The notes beneath the pieces are model-generated. The model was given only the letters and a program-made list of their open reading frames with translations. It did not search any database and was not told the origin of the DNA. A DNA stretch of 64,000 bases from Diphasiastrum complanatum. Taxonomy: Eukaryota > Streptophyta > Lycopodiopsida > Lycopodiales > Lycopodiaceae. Both the position numbers and the translations under genes were made by a program. Each line of letters opens with the position of its first letter. Position 1 is the stretch's first letter. The stretch is taken from NCBI GenBank assembly GCA_029204225.1, contig CM055111.1, positions 30,001,818-30,065,817 on the forward strand. Reading direction: 5' to 3'. This document shows positions 63,681 through 64,000 of the stretch, one piece after another.

Positions 63681-64000
<320 letters not shown>

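Overview
The window is nuclear DNA from a seed plant or fern with a large genome. It is AT-rich, packed with broken Ty1/copia and Ty3/gypsy LTR retrotransposons, has plant tRNA-iMet-type primer sites (TGGTATCAGAGC and variants), and carries one spliced plant receptor-kinase gene with an intron of about 20.8 kb. Introns of that size, filled with old LTR elements, fit a gymnosperm best. This is an inference: no marker in the window fixes the species. There are no bacterial genes in operons, no CRISPR array and no complete tRNA or rRNA gene.

Host gene: a malectin-type LRR receptor-like kinase lies on the minus strand. Eleven exons join in frame with GT/AG borders: 49897-49768 (linker plus WTGDPC), 43476-43405, 43275-43207 and 42998-42927 (LRRs), 22097-21907 (GNPHLC plus transmembrane), and 21792-21587, 21376-21250, 20899-20834, 20682-20496, 20354-20222 and 19985-19707 (kinase). 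The 5' exons, expected to encode the malectin domain, are not in the window. The frame is open except for one TAA at 20603-20605, just after the catalytic loop. Two introns hold most of the retroelements: 42926-22098 (20,829 bp) and 49767-43477 (6,291 bp).

0-7.5 kb: a copia gag-protease fragment, a broken Ty3 element (two zinc knuckles, RT, RNase H, integrase) and an ORF reminiscent of the plant mobile domain behind an LTR-like leader. 7.5-17.3 kb: a chimeric minus-strand copia whose integrase is deleted and whose RNase H is split by a 1,385-bp TG...CA insertion; then two inverted LTR-gag arms of about 2 kb. The plus arm runs into the remnant of a DNA amino-methyltransferase (FSGSGT motif), the most unexpected sequence in the window. 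17.3-19.6 kb: AT-rich, no gene recognised.

22-42.9 kb (inside the large intron): a tandemly duplicated intron segment, copia pieces on both strands, a truncated Ty3 element, an intact 781-codon copia gag-integrase ORF (33491-35836) followed by a related, internally deleted copia, and a minus-strand ORF with a tentative protein-kinase-like pattern. 43.5-49.7 kb: a copia element interrupted by Ty3 gag and LTR sequence. 50-64 kb: further Ty3 and copia fragments, a tRNA-derived SINE with a repeated A-box, and a relatively well-preserved minus-strand copia element (58.05-61.9 kb). Four long GA/CT tracts, of which at least three lie at element breakpoints, complete the picture.

Most retroelement pieces are pseudogenes and are described by domain. 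Splice sites and domain calls come from reading the sequence; no database search was run.
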